Assembly: GCF_027580225.2 (NCBI RefSeq)
Contig: NC_073357.2
Coordinates: 42,742,001-42,806,000 of the forward strand
Length of the DNA: 64,000 nucleotides
From: Misgurnus anguillicaudatus
Taxonomy: Eukaryota; Chordata; Actinopteri; Cypriniformes; Cobitidae
Direction: 5' to 3'
In this document: piece by piece, positions 38,641-50,956 of the stretch
Layout: every line of letters starts with the position of its first letter
Numbering within the stretch: the stretch's first letter is position 1
Made by a program: the position numbers and the translations under genes
Notes under the pieces: model-generated
The model's input: only the letters and a program-made list of their open reading frames with translations
The model's database searches: none
What the model was told of the DNA's origin: nothing

Positions 38641-40660
38641 TTATGTATGTGTTTGCTTTGTAACTTTGAAAAATCTTGCATCAAAACTCAAATTTAAAAA
38701 TGTCACTTGTAAAGAAAAATGCAGCAATATGTACCAGGAGAAACTTATTTTGTTTTTGCTTAAATGTAGGCAGAGGTACAGATGGCGAGTGAGCCTAGGT
38801 GGGTGAATTTTCACAAAGTTAAGATTAGTTTAATAGTTGAAATTTGTACATGCACAATTTTAAACTACGTACCAAGACTCTGGATGAAATCCAATGCTTT
38901 ACAAAAAAACTCTGGCACAGACATGGCAGCCTGCTAAACTTCATATAAGGCTAAGAAAGAGAGCCTTTAACTCTTAAGACTTACCGTATTAGTGGTTCAA
39001 TACACATAGTATAGAAAATAGCAGCCTCCGAGAGTGATGCTTTATTAACCACCAGGGAAATTGGAGCCTTGCACATATCTATTTAAGATGCCCCTCTAAA
39101 ACCAGGGCTGTTCGCAAAGACTATCTTGGGTTGTGCTACAGCTCCATAGAGAAAGATTGTGCAGAAGACTTCTAAAACAAGAAAGAGGACAAATGCATGA
39201 GGGAATGCATATATGCCACTGTGCTGTCACAAAGACCATGGTGATAAATGAACTCGGGAGCTTACTGTAATGGTGGCAAAGCCGTAGTGGCATGTAAACG
39301 TATGTGTGGCCCAAAGGGGCATGCTTGAAGACACCATATTTTAGGGTGCTATTACACTCACACACATTTACACACATTTCTATGCATGTGTGCATATAAA
39401 TACAATTCACAGTAAAGGAACACAGCCATGTGGGCTTGGGCTTAAGCTTATTGTTGTAACTAATACATGTTTTGTTCCGGTCTTGTGTCTTTAATGCTAT
39501 TATCACAGTAATACCATTAACTTTTCATATAATTATGCTAATGTACACTAATAGGCCGATTCAGATCTATCTCATGTTCCTCTTCCTACCCAGAGGAAAA
39601 TGTAATTGCTGTTTCATTTAAGCATGAACTATGTCCCAGATGTTTCTATTTATTTCCCTTATAAAAATAAATAAATACACAAACATTCAATTGTTAACAT
39701 TTATTAAGAATAGCTTTAATATCATGTTGTAGTTTTTGACTTTTCCTTGCTGATTTTAGTATCCGAGAAATGGCAAACTCAAACTAAAGCCTCAATTTGT
39801 TTTTCATTTAGTTTTAGTGTCTATGAGAAGCAATTGAGATATTAAGGAGATATCCTTGGACATTTTTCTTTTTCACTTTGTGTTGTTCAGTTTGAGCCAT
39901 CCCCTTCACACAAATACAGAAGATTTTTCCATTTGCATGTGGATGAGGTGAGCCACTAGTTATTCATTGCATGCTACACAATCCCCTTTGTGTTGTTTAT
40001 ATGAGTTGAATGGTCTCTTTGTTGCCAGAATTGGAGATGAAAAATGCTACAAAGCATCTTTCGATTTTCTCGATCCATGTAAATCGTGTGAAACAATCAG
40101 CATATCTTTCATTGGCCTAGCAGCCGTCTGTCCTTATCAGCCGGTCACTCATAATTCTGAGTGCGGTTGAATGCTATCAGAAAGTCGGTCTCTCTCCTCA
40201 TCTGTTATATTTGCATTTTCAATATGGGTGGTTTAAAAGATCAGGGCTGCAGAGAGGGATTTCGGCAATTGATTCCTGCTGCCGTCATTACCAGCATACT
40301 GTTACAGATAGCAGTAAAGGAACAGGGATTTAGAGGGAGCGTCACACTTTCTTAGTGATTTGGCCTGTAGGGCAGCGTGAATTTCTTCATTTTTGTAGTC
40401 AGCATGTGGTAAGCAGAGTGGTTGGCGACGCTGTGTTTCAGCCATTGAAGTGGCTGTGCGTTTCAATAGGGACCCTGATTTGATTCGTTTAAAGAGCGCT
40501 AACGTATTACATTTGCAATCACTGGACAAACGGATACTGGTGGACTCAGTCAATGAGGAAAAAGCGAGATTAGAGAATAGTGTTAAAAATGAAAATACTG
40601 CCTAAAAGTTTACATTAAATTTTTGCATTTTTATAAATGTTAAAAGTTATACTTAAGTTT
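38641..40660. other. Sequence without recognised gene
   Basis: A 136-codon minus-strand frame (39096-39506) has no domain and a His/Cys-rich low-information composition. A 29-bp stretch at 39675-39703 is identical to 37280-37308. Confidence 0.4.
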
Positions 40661-40724
40661 TTAAAGAAATAGTTCACCCCAAAATGATGTTGTTACAAAC
40701 CTTTATACATCTCTTTGTTCTGAT

Positions 40725-42005
40725 CAGGGCCATGCACAGGGGGGTGGCCCGGTGGCTAGAGCCGCTGCCTTTCTACCTTCATCGGCAGAGGTGCCCTTCT
40801 CATCAACCACCAACCCCCCCCAATTATTCTGTTACTACTTTGCAAAGATCCACTGATTATGATAATCCACTTTGTCTTTTCATCTCTCACAATCTGCGTC
40901 TGGTCTTTGAATAGTGGAGAGGACAGTTCCCTAATATTGTCGGATTCACATGTAGATTCATTACATTACCACAGTTGTTGATCAGCTGAATTAGTAATTT
41001 CGTAGTTTGTTTTTGTATTTCGGTCCCTGTTTTCTAAAATTGCAAAAACTTAGCAAGCAAACAGGTAGAGTTCATCTGTAAGATGTCTGCTAAAGAGCTG
41101 TTTTACATGCATTCTAAATCAAAGACTTCCTCAATATGTCTACAGTATATGATATCTTTTAGGAAATGTCTCAGAGACGTACTGCAGATTGGCAAACAAT
41201 CAAAAATCAACATCTTGCAGGTGTAAATGCAGACATCAACTAGACATCTCCGAGATGAATGTGTGCTATCAGAAAACAACAAAATATTTACATTCTTATA
41301 ATTACAATGCTTGTCTTAATAAAAAAATAAAATACACAACCATTAATACCACCAAATTTGTGATTGTTGGCACACTTTGTAGACAAAAAAATGCATTCAC
41401 AAAAAAAAAGACAGAGTGGAAAGGGAGGCTGCTAAAGGCAGTTCAACATTGCAAACCTTGATTCAAAGCTCGAGCAAGCCAGCAGGTAAATCATGTATAA
41501 TATTTAGTAGTTAGTCGCACTTTAATTCTTGTTATTAAGTATATTCTAATCACTTCTCTTAGTTGCTACTAGCATTTTATAATTATAATAATATTTTATT
41601 AAAATAATAATAATAATAATAATAATTAATTAAATTTGTATATAGCGCTTTTCTGCAGCACTCAAAGCGCTTTAGATATGAAAGGGGGATTCTCCTCAAC
41701 CACCACCAATGTGCAGCATCCACCTGGATGATGCAATGGCAGCCATATTGCTCCAAAACGCCCACCACACAGCCGCTTATTAGTGGAGAAGAGACAGAGT
41801 GATATAGCCAATTAGTATGAGGGGATGATTAGTAGGCAAACGGGCAAGTTTGGCCAGGATGCCGGGGTACACTCCTACTCTTTTTCGAAAGACATCCTGG
41901 GATTTTTAATGACCACAGAGAGTCAGGACCTCGATTTAACGTCTCACCCCTTAGTGCCCCCCTTTTTTGAGCCACTGCCCCTTAAAATGTCTGTGCACGA
42001 CCCTG
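40725..42005. mobile_element. hAT-type non-autonomous element with perfect TSD
   Basis: Ends CAGGGCCATGCACAG and CTGTGCACGACCCTG are inverted repeats with two differences. TSD GTTCTGAT is perfect (40717-40724 and 42006-42013). The 1281-bp interior holds a TAA trinucleotide run (about 41603-41625) and a conserved-looking block at 41625-41960. No transposase. Confidence 0.9.
41625..41960 (-). repeat. Widely dispersed block captured in the hAT at 40725
   Basis: Motifs TATATAGCGCTTTTCTGCAG, GCATCCACCTGGATGATG, CTACTCTTTTTCGAAAGACA and GAGAGTCAGGACCTCG form a block that I recall from many fish genomic sequences and from unrelated contexts. In antisense it gives a 61-codon frame with VLEQYGCHCIIQVDAAHWWW. 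What element it derives from is unknown to me. Confidence 0.5.
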
Positions 42006-42060
42006 GTTCTGATGAACACAAAGAAAAATATTTCGAGTAATGTTTGTGGACAAACAGATC

Positions 42061-42505
42061 AGAGGCCCTTTTAACTTCTGTAGGAAAAATACTATGGAAG
42101 TGAATGAGGTCCATGATCAGTTGTTGCAGATTAATAGCATTGCTGCATCAATAGCATTGATCCGGTTATATGAAAATAGGTTTTAGGAACAATTTCGAAT
42201 GGCAAGTCTCATTGAAATGTTTATTTTTTTGCAAGAAAGGCATTTGACACAAAGTCAAAAAAGATAAGGCATTTAGAAAAAGAAAAAAAAAGCAATTAAA
42301 ACACTGTGAATAGATTGTTGTCAGTAATTATAATAATACAAGAATGATAATTAAAGGCCATAACCAGTCTGAAGAGGTGTGAATGTGTTCCTCTGGACTT
42401 TCTTACTAAATGGGGCAGTCTGACACACAAAACAATAAAACAATACCGTAAAAAATGCTTAGAAAATGTGAAAACAAAAAAAATATATTTTTAGCTATTT
42501 TTCTT
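42061..42505. other. AT-rich sequence between repeats
   Basis: No feature beyond the possible tail of the split MITE to the left. Confidence 0.35.
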
Positions 42506-42949
42506 TTAAAGGGACACTCCACTTTTTTGAAAATAGGCTTATTTTCCAGCTCTCCTAAGCCGATCTCCAGGTTTGGCGGTACTACTTTTAGCATAGCTTA
42601 GCATAATTCAATGAATCTGATTAGACCATTAGCATCACGCTCAAAAATAACTAAGTTTCAATATTTTCCTATTTAAAACTTGACTTTTCTGTAGTTGCAT
42701 CGTGTACTTAGACCGACGGAAAATTAAAAGTTCAGATTTTCTAGGCGATATGGAGCTATACTCTCATTTCGGCATAATAATCAAGGGCTTTGCTGCCGTA
42801 CCATGGGTGCAGCAGGTTCAGTGATATTACGCAGTGCCTGAAAATAATCCCCAGCTATTGAAAGTTACCAAGGGGACTATTTTCGGGCACTGCGTAATAT
42901 GATTGCGTCTCTGCACCCATGGTACAGCAGCAACGTCCTTGATTATTAA
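42506..42949. mobile_element. TTAA-type foldback element, 3'-truncated
   Basis: TTAAAGGGACACTCCACTTT starts a left half with GGCGGTACTACTTTTAGCAT and CTTAGACCGACGGAAAATTA, which I recall from a very frequent cyprinid repeat. The centre is a hairpin, with CCATGGGTGCAGCAG.. pairing with ..CTGCACCCATGG around 42797-42920. The mirror half expected after GATTATTA is missing, so the copy is truncated. Confidence 0.75.
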
Positions 42950-43159
42950 TAAATAAATATCTAACACACGTATTTTGTAAAGTTTTAGAAATGTGTTATT
43001 AAGCCCTTCATAACTATTTATTTTAGTATCACAAAACAATAAATCTGTCTTTATAATAAACTTCCATGTGCCTGCTTTCATATGAGACCAAACTTATGTT
43101 TTCAGAGCAAATGCTTCATGAACTGTATCCGTTTTAGCTTGGGTACAACAATTACTCTA
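42950..43159. other. Sequence without recognised feature
   Basis: Nothing recognised. Confidence 0.35.
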
Positions 43160-43943
43160 ATGGCGCTTTTCCATTACATAGTACCCCACGGTTTAGTTTA
43201 GTTTGGGTCGGGTCAGCTCACCTCACTTTGGCATGGTTAGCTTTTCCATTGAGTTTAGTATCATTTTGCAGTGGGAGGGATTATAGGAGTGTTGATTTGC
43301 GCTGCCTACTGCTGTGACATCATACAAGTGAGAGCGTTGTTGTTCATTCCCATACATTTATTTATTTCTCAGGCCACCACATAATTAAAATTGGCCACAA
43401 CAAATAGATGTTTGCACATCGCATTTATAACTACCTCTGTCTCACATGACAGTTTCTGTTCAAACACCCGTGGCGTCAGTCGACGGCGCTCCGCTGAGCC
43501 TCATTGAAGTTGCATTTAAGCATATATAATGCGGACGTGCACGTCGCGAATGTGCCGCCACAAACTGCAAGTCTGGAAAAACTGTTATGGTGTTCCTGAT
43601 TCTCAACCTGTGGATGTTTTTCATCGCTAAAAGGGTGTTTGGAAACTTACAGCAGAGCACAGATAACAACATGTTTTCTCGAGACGGCGCAAGCTAGCAG
43701 TAAGCTAAAGCTAATCTTTTACATTATACCGATGACGCTGATGACGATTCTCTCAGACCAATCAGTGATCTACACTGTTTTCGCATCACGTTTGGTATCA
43801 GCTCGGGTCGCTTGGAACCCCAACCGAGGTGGTACGAAAAAAGTATCGGGTACTACGTACTGCACCCAATGGAAAAGCTCCCAAAAGTAAGCTTACCCAA
43901 ACTAAACCAAACCGTGGGGTACTTTGCAATGGAAAAGCGCCAT
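43160..43943. mobile_element. DNA transposon family D, copy 1 (complete, ATGGCGCTTTTCC ends)
   Basis: ATGGCGCTTTTCCATTACAT at the left is inverted as GCAATGGAAAAGCGCCAT at the right. Inverted homology extends through GTACCCCACGGTTTAGTTT. A homologous copy lies at 60263-61943. The interior holds GGTGCGGTACTACGTA-like subterminal sequence and no transposase. The shared frame in the right half starts at TTG, not ATG. Confidence 0.8.
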
Positions 43944-43945
43944 AA

Positions 43946-44069
43946 ATCAAGTAATTTTAGCATGCCAAAGTCAAATTTAATCATATACAATTTTGATTAA
44001 GTGGCTAGTAACTTTGGAAAACCACTAGCCACTTTGGCTGGTGAGCAAAACATTTAATGTCAAGCCCTG
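43946..44069. repeat. Possible fragment ending AAGCCCTG
   Basis: AAAACCACTAGCCACTTTGG and TTAATGTCAAGCCCTG match my memory of one end of a fish hAT-like repeat. The other end is absent. Confidence 0.4.
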
Positions 44070-45753
44070 ATTACCATAACTGCCAATCACATGAGAATAT
44101 GAGAGCATTCTGTTACAACCATGATCTAATTTTTGATGGAAGTGGTGTTTAGTGGCTTTTGCATCTGAACTCTTAATATGCACATTCAAGACAAATTAAA
44201 AGGTAATGTTGAAAAGCCATATAGTGCATTTTTAGCCATCAGTTCGCTAGCAACCTTAATTTTAAATCTTTATCGTATTATGAGGAAACCTTTTTGAACA
44301 GCTCAAACAGATGATTGCTGGTAACTCGGTGTGAAGAGGGCACTTGCTGTAACAAATCAACCCATCATCTTTATTGTTATCTGAAAATGATCTTGAATCC
44401 TCTTAATATTGCACTCAAACACTCTTCTGTAAATGACTCTAGTATAACCAGGTGATATTTAATGGACTAGAACAGACAGCTATCTCCTGATTGAAGAGTG
44501 TTACAGTAGATAGAGTGAGTTAGAAGAGTAGTTCAGTTTTTTGTGGTCAGTGCTTGAAAATTCAGAAGAAGTGTTGCCCCTTTAAAAGAGAGTGCATGAG
44601 CTATGAACTGTATTTTGGTGAATGTGTTGTTTTTAAACACACTTTGAGCTGCCCTTGGAGTTTAAGAGCAAACAGGCAACTAAATCAGAGAAAGTAGCAG
44701 CTTTATTGAAATAAAGTGTGAACAATTTGACTTTTACATGCCATTTGACTTGATTTTGAGTAAAGTGACTATTGTCTTTGTTTCGGTACAGAGTCAGCAT
44801 TTCTTAAAGCAGCATTCATAGAGTAGCAGTAGAACCTAACTAGGATGTATCACTTGTATCTGATTTCCTCTTGTCTGTGCTTGTGTTGTTTCTGGCCCTA
44901 TGAGCTGTGTGGAGTGAAAGCAGAGGGATTTTCCTTTCCAGAGATAAAAAGTAGTTTCATATTCTTACCAAGTGGATTCTTTTCCATCTGTTTGTTTTTC
45001 TTTGGCAAACTTTTACATCACATTTAGTTTATTGAGTCTTTGGTTGATATATACATCATATTACATTCAGCTAGTAGGAAATCAATTAATTTGAATTATA
45101 TCCTAACGTAATAATTTCTGCTTCAGGTCACATCTGTGATGCTGGAGCTGGGAAAATGGACCATATAGCATTCTAGCTTGAGCATGCAACAGTCCTGATA
45201 ATGAGAGCTATTATTAGCATTATGAGACGTAAACCCATCAGGCTCACACTATGGACTTGTTAATAATTGGAAACACCTATAGAAACACCTATACTCTTAA
45301 GCTTATTAACCAGACTGTCCTGTGTGTTTGCTGGGTTGCATAAATACTATAGATTTTCTCTTGGATAGATTATTTGTGGAGTACCTAAAGAAGGCACATC
45401 ATTAATGTTTCAGAGACCACGAGATGAACCTCTGAAGAATTTACAATTGTAAATCTACATGCAACCACTAGCAGTAGGAGAGATGAATTTCACATGGATG
45501 CAAAGTATAGTAGAAAGTAGAAGAGTGCTAGGGCTTTCTAATCAAAGCAAGGCCTTAGAGCAGACAAATGTGATGAATCCCACTGCAAAAAAAGGCTCTT
45601 CCCTTGCCAAGCTCGATAAAGTAGTACCATCTCATCTATATCGCCTCAGTTCTTTACTTGCTTCTTTACTCTCGCCTTGGTTCTTCTCATCTGATTTGCT
45701 CATGATCTTTTCCTAGCTTCGTGACTATCCGTTGTGCTTTGCGACTACTTATC
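44070..45753. other. Sequence without recognised gene
   Basis: Short frames at 44845-45027 and 45459-45716 show no domain. No repeat boundary supported. Confidence 0.4.
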
Positions 45754-45970
45754 TTAAAGGAGACATTTCACAAGAGTTTTCTAATATGTAAAATAAATCT
45801 TTGGTGTCCCCAGAGTACATATGTGAAGTTTTAGCTCAAAATACCATATAGGTAATTTTAAATTTAAGGCATGTTAAAATAGGCACTTTATGGGTCTGAG
45901 CAAAAATGCACCGTTTTTGTGTGTATCCCTTTAAATCCAAATGAGCTGCTCAGGTGGGCGGACTCTCAAG

Positions 45971-47023
45971 TAGACGTCTACACGGAAGACCCGAGACCTG
46001 AAGACCCGGGACCCGTATAGGTTCTGGTCTATATTTTAAATGATCAGCCGGGTCCGGGTTTGGTCTCAATCTATTACTTCAGGTCCCGGGTCTGTTTAAC
46101 ATTGTGCGTAAGACCCGAGGTCGACCGGACTCGGAGAACACACACTCACATTTAAATAAAATATTTCAAAAACAGCAACAAAAACTTAGATGAACTGTCG
46201 CATACATTTTTTCTATGACGTTAAAATTGCGTTAAAAAGTTTATATTTGGTTGCTCCAACCAGGCAGCTAACGCGCATGTGCTCTTTTAATGTTTCTCTG
46301 GCTACCAGTCAGGAGCTTCTGCAGTCAGACTCAATGACTTTACCTTTGACAATTGGCTCTTTTATTTAGAAGGCGGGACCTATTCCGCCGTACCGCGCAT
46401 TTTGCACTGACTTCTCTAATTTTTATAATAATATTATAAATTGACCGTCTTGCTGTTATATCTAAAACTTTCGCGACTCTGCCCAAAGAGCACAGAGATG
46501 ATAGCAAAGAAGTAAAGCTAACAAAAGCAGCCATGGCACTGAACGAGCAATCGTTATTATAATCCAAATGGGCAAACATTATTAAGCAAGTTGACCCGAT
46601 ACACAACAAATGTAAAACTGCGTTATTAATCACCATGACTGTAAAGTAGACTTTTAAAGCTGGAATAAGCATTAAACATTTCAATCGTCAAGAGAGGAAT
46701 AACATGGATGGAACTTTCTTAGAAATAAGGATTGTGCATCACACAGTCAGGTACAAGGAGGGAGAAGACTAACTTCTATGGGTAAGACAAAAAGTTTAAT
46801 TTGTTTATTGTTTATTGACTTATTAATAACATTTAGCTAAAGAATATTTGCCGATCGGGTCTGTGTCTTCCCGGACGGGTTCGGGTCCAGATTTTAAATA
46901 ATAGACGGGTCCGGGTCGGTTCCGGATCCAGCTTTCAAAACAACAGACGGGTCGGTTCAGTGTAACACATTTACGCGTCTGATCGGGTTCGGGTAGGAAT
47001 GTTTGGACCCGTGTAGACCTCTA
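45971..47023. mobile_element. hAT-type element with TAGASGTCTACACGG ends
   Basis: Ends TAGACGTCTACACGG and CCGTGTAGACCTCTA differ at one position as inverted repeats. TSD CTCTCAAG is perfect (45963-45970, 47024-47031). Subterminal arrays of GACCCG/CGGGTC are prominent on both sides. A 114-codon hydrophobic minus frame (46340-46684) is not recognisable as transposase. Confidence 0.9.
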
Positions 47024-47549
47024 CTCTCAAGCGCTCACCCTGTAGACAAGACAGAGCATCAAGAGGGAGATTCTCTCATGAAAGAAGTTAGTGAGCGATG
47101 TTCAGCATTATATATTTGAACAAGTTTAAAAAGTCAATCTTCTGTTTTATGCATACTAAATACATGTTTATCAGCAGATGGGGAACATTGTGGAATAAAA
47201 ATAAAGACTTTTAGGTCTCATGCTGCCAGTGTTTTAAACAGGTACAATGATTTTCAGCATGTTACTATAAAATACACGTCCACAAACACTCAGAAGTTTA
47301 CTTTTTGACCAAACCACACAAGCACTTTTAAATGATCTGTAATAAAACAACACGTTTAATGCTTACACTTTAGAGAAACAGATCAAATGACATGTTTATG
47401 CTTATTGAGTATGATAGTGAATATGCGTTGTTCTCTCACTCTGTCTTGTGCAGTGCATTAATCCTCGTGTTCATTCATATAAACTTCAGAGAAACATATT
47501 AAAAACATACTTGTGATGTAAGTGAACCGTTGCGCTGCTCACTCTCTCT

Positions 47550-47578
47550 CGTTCGTTCGGTCACTCGCTCTCTCTCTC

Positions 47579-47609
<31 letters not shown>
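47550..47609. repeat. (CT)n microsatellite
   Basis: CT dinucleotide runs preceded by GTTCGTTCGGTCACTCG, with one CACT interruption at 47580-47583. Confidence 0.93.
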
Positions 47610-48003
47610 TGCACTAAGGTAACGTTAATCCTTATCTTCAACCTTTAGAAAGACCATTAAAACTACAAGTTATAAGATTGTAGGCTACTGTTTGTGTTTG
47701 AGGGAATACAAATGCGTCGTGCTGTCAGTCATTCTTTCTCTCTGTCTCTCACACTCGTGAGGCCGCGTCATGGTTGGATAGCGCAAATGAAGGGGATCAT
47801 TATAATAAGATCCCCTTACTACATCATGGGGGGAGTGAAATCTGAATGACCTATTTATTCACATACTTGCAGAGAGAGCCTTACCAAAACAAAGTTACAG
47901 GGTTGCTATTTTTTATGTTTTCTGGGATGGTAAAAGCACTGGGGACCCGATTATAGCACTTAAACATGGAAAAAGTTTGATTTTCATAGAATGTCCCCTT
48001 TAA

Positions 48004-50518
48004 AGTGCAATCAGCAGGTAAAATGTGATGTCTCTGAAAATCCCATGCATTGCACTAAAGCTGTGTAAGTGTTTACATCTCAATCCCCTCCCTACTATTC
48101 ACTCCAACCTGATTCACAGAGCATGCTAACCTCGATAAAGTCCTATAAATTGCCTGTCTGCCTTCTGTGTAAATGCATGTACGTCTCATAATTGTTTCTA
48201 GGATCGCTTTTGTAAAGCGGATCTATAACATTGGCGTAACATTTACGGAAAGCATCCTGTGTGAAAAAAAAGGCAGAAACAATGCCATAAGGAGCGTGCT
48301 GTAGTGAGGACGCGTGTCATTGCAACAAGAAGTTATCATTCAGCTCTTTGACAAGGGGTTTTAAAATACAACAATTAACATTCACAACAAGAAATGTCTG
48401 CAAACTGGAATGAAGCTGAGATCATGCAGCATAATAGAACAGCATATCACACACTGCTTTATGATCTTAAACAAAAAAGGCATGTGCGTGGTTTCTCAAG
48501 AGAGAAATTACGGATAATAAGCAAACTTAAGATGCCACTGAATAAACCTACCAAGTGTCTTTACAGGATCTGTACAGGATGTGTGTAAATGCACTCACAG
48601 ATTCTGGAAAATCTGGCAATGTATGTAAAACAATATATTTTTATTTATGCATCTGGCAATTTTTTGAAGTATACATTGTTTAATCGGTCTTTGCATTATC
48701 TTGGACTTAACACCATGAGCCTGGTTTTGCTGGCACCATGCTGTGTCAGTTAAGCTACAGGAACATTTAAAGCTCTAAGGCACTGCATTGTATATTTTGG
48801 TAATTGAACAGCATCCATATTCTGTCCTACATGTCTTTTCATGTGTCATGTATTAAGGTCAAGAACAATGACGGCTATTAACAATAAACAAGATTGTTCA
48901 TTTCCTTCCTCTATGCTAAAACGTGACCTGGTGCACCTCAGGTCCATATCTGCATTGCTGCAGGCTGTTCAAGTTTGCTAAGGGTTATGAACACCACAGG
49001 CGGTTTCCAAACAAACAAATGCATAATTAAATGATGGTAATGAGGCAAGAGCTGGCAATACTATACTGTTGTGTGTCTAAGGTCTATGATGGAGCTGTAA
49101 AAATCATGACACAGATGCTTTCTTGTTCCAGTGGCTGGCTTATTCTCACCCCTCAGCAGCCCTGGGGCCTCTACTTGCAAATTGCTATGCGATGGCCCAC
49201 TAGGCCACAGTTACCCCTTTGGATATTAGATTAAAAAAGCCATCTGGATAAGCCTGAATATTTTCTTTATGAAAATTTTCACCCTAATGCTAATTTCTAA
49301 AGACATAATTGGGTAAATAATCAGGCTTTTATTGCTATTTTTAGAGTCTCTAAGTACCTTGTTATATGATTCATTTAGCAATAAGATAAAATTTTAAACT
49401 GTTGACAGATGCTTTCTTGTATTATGTATATTTTATTATATTATGTCATTATGTAACAGCAAATGAGCTTTGGCTTAGTATACAAATTAAGTACTTAGAG
49501 TGACATTTGGAAAATAGTCATCCTTTGTATTCAGGAAAGAATTTGGATGTCAGGTGTATTTAATCTGGAGAGAGACACACAAGACAATGCGTCACTAAGA
49601 GTTTCATAGCTTGGGAAAGCAACACAATAATTGTCTCTTTTGAAGTCTAACATTTATTTATTTGTTATATGCAGGCATGTAAATTTGATAAATGAGGAAT
49701 TAAGCATTTCTCGTGAATTACTAACTCTGCTGGGGTTCTGACTAAGTCTGTTTACTGAAGGTGCTAATATAGGCATTTGATGTTAGGAGCTATATAGCCT
49801 GTGGTGAATATGACCCAGCTGAGATTATAAAGCAATAAAGGCACTTCTTGGATAAATAAGAAGTTATTGTGCTGAAAATCAGACCAATAAGACTGGCAGA
49901 CGTTGAGCCATGTATTTGTAAATGCTCTATTTTTTTCTTGGTTCTTGTATAATGGATGCTTTAGAGATGAAATGTTTGTATAGAGATTGTGACTGTAATC
50001 ATTGAAGTGCATTTATTTGTTTGGAGAGTCGACTCGCATAGTCAAAAGGTCTTGAATTCTGCTTACAGTATTAACTAAAGAGAAAGGGTCAGTTTAGCTT
50101 GGTTATACTTTACAGTCTCCTTAGCACATTAGACACAAATAGCCATACTGTATATTGTATTGCGTTAGGCACCATGATATCAAAAGGAATGTTTATAATC
50201 TTTATAACAGGTGAGATTTGTTCACATGATGTGAGTTACCGATTTTTGAAACCTTTTAAATTAGGTCTCTAATCTGACATGTACATCGATGTACATGCCG
50301 TAATTACCTGTGATAAAGTAATAGTCTAATTTGATAACCACTACGTTTTTATCATCACAGGAACAAATTATGTACATGGGGACCCTGATTAGAACATTCA
50401 GGCACAAAAAATCGAGCTCAACTGTAAAAGCTGCTACATAAATACCACCTCTGTCAAAAATTAGTTAATTATATTAACCAGCACATTTTATGTTTGATCA
50501 AATATTTTTTTAATCCGC
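48004..50518. other. Sequence without recognised gene
   Basis: AT-rich, with short unconvincing frames at 48394-48588, 49031-49234 and 49764-50012. No repeat edges found. Confidence 0.4.
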
Positions 50519-50956
50519 TTAAAGGGATAGTTCACTTTAAAATGAAAATTTTGTCATCATTTACTTATCCTCATGTTGTTCTAAACCAGAATGAATTTCT
50601 TTTTTTCTGATGAACACAAAAGAAGATATTTTGAGAAATGATGGTAAACACACAGCAGTAAGTGACCATAGACTTCCATAGTAGGAATAAAAAATATGAT
50701 GGAATTTAATGGGTACTGTCAACTGTGGTTACCATCATTTATCAAAATATTTTCTTAGTCATTTATCACAATACTTCCAAAAGATTTTTTCCTACTATGG
50801 AAATCTATGGTTACTTACTGCTGTGTGTTTACCATCATTTCTCAAAATATCTTCTTTTGTGTTCATCAGAAAAAAGAAATTCATACTGGTTTAGAACAAC
50901 ATGAGGATAAGTAAATGATGGCAGAATCTTCATTTTAAAGTGAACTATCTCTTTAA
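50519..50956. mobile_element. TTAA-ended foldback MITE (GATAGTTCAC type), complete
   Basis: TTAAAGGGATAGTTCACTTT is inverted at the right end (AAAGTGAACTATCTCTTTAA). The arms stay near-identical for about 190 bp, through TCTGATGAACACAAAAGAAG and CACACAGCAGTAAGT, leaving a small loop. Related partial copies occur at 40661 and 62971. Confidence 0.88.

Larger units (their letters stand above)
40661..42060. mobile_element. TTAAAGAAATAGTTCACCCC-type MITE, split by a hAT
   Basis: The left end at 40661 matches the start of the element at 50519 (TTAAAGGGATAGTTCAC). Its sequence stops at GTTCTGAT (40717-40724) and resumes after the hAT with GTTCTGATGAACACAAAG (42006 on), which also follows in the 50519 element as TCTGATGAACACAAAAG. 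The right end is not clear; I stop it conservatively. Confidence 0.65.
45754..48003. mobile_element. TTAA-ended element split by a hAT
   Basis: TTAAAGGAGACATT and AATGTCCCCTTTAA form the termini. TCTTTGGTGTCCCCAGAGTA and GCACTGGGGACCCGATTATAG lie just inside the ends, a pairing I recall from an abundant cyprinid repeat. It contains a hAT at 45971-47023 and a CT microsatellite near 47550-47609. No transposase frame. Confidence 0.82.

Noticed and set aside
39096..39506. 136-codon minus-strand frame
   Set aside because: No domain, biased low-information composition, no splice partners or repeat support.
43639..43890. Frame of about 83 codons shared with 61668-61913, with an in-frame 6-bp indel
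   Set aside because: Both start at TTG, the right half lies in the element's inverted repeat, and no domain is visible.
46340..46684. 114-codon hydrophobic minus-strand frame
   Set aside because: Lies wholly in a non-autonomous hAT and does not resemble hAT transposase.
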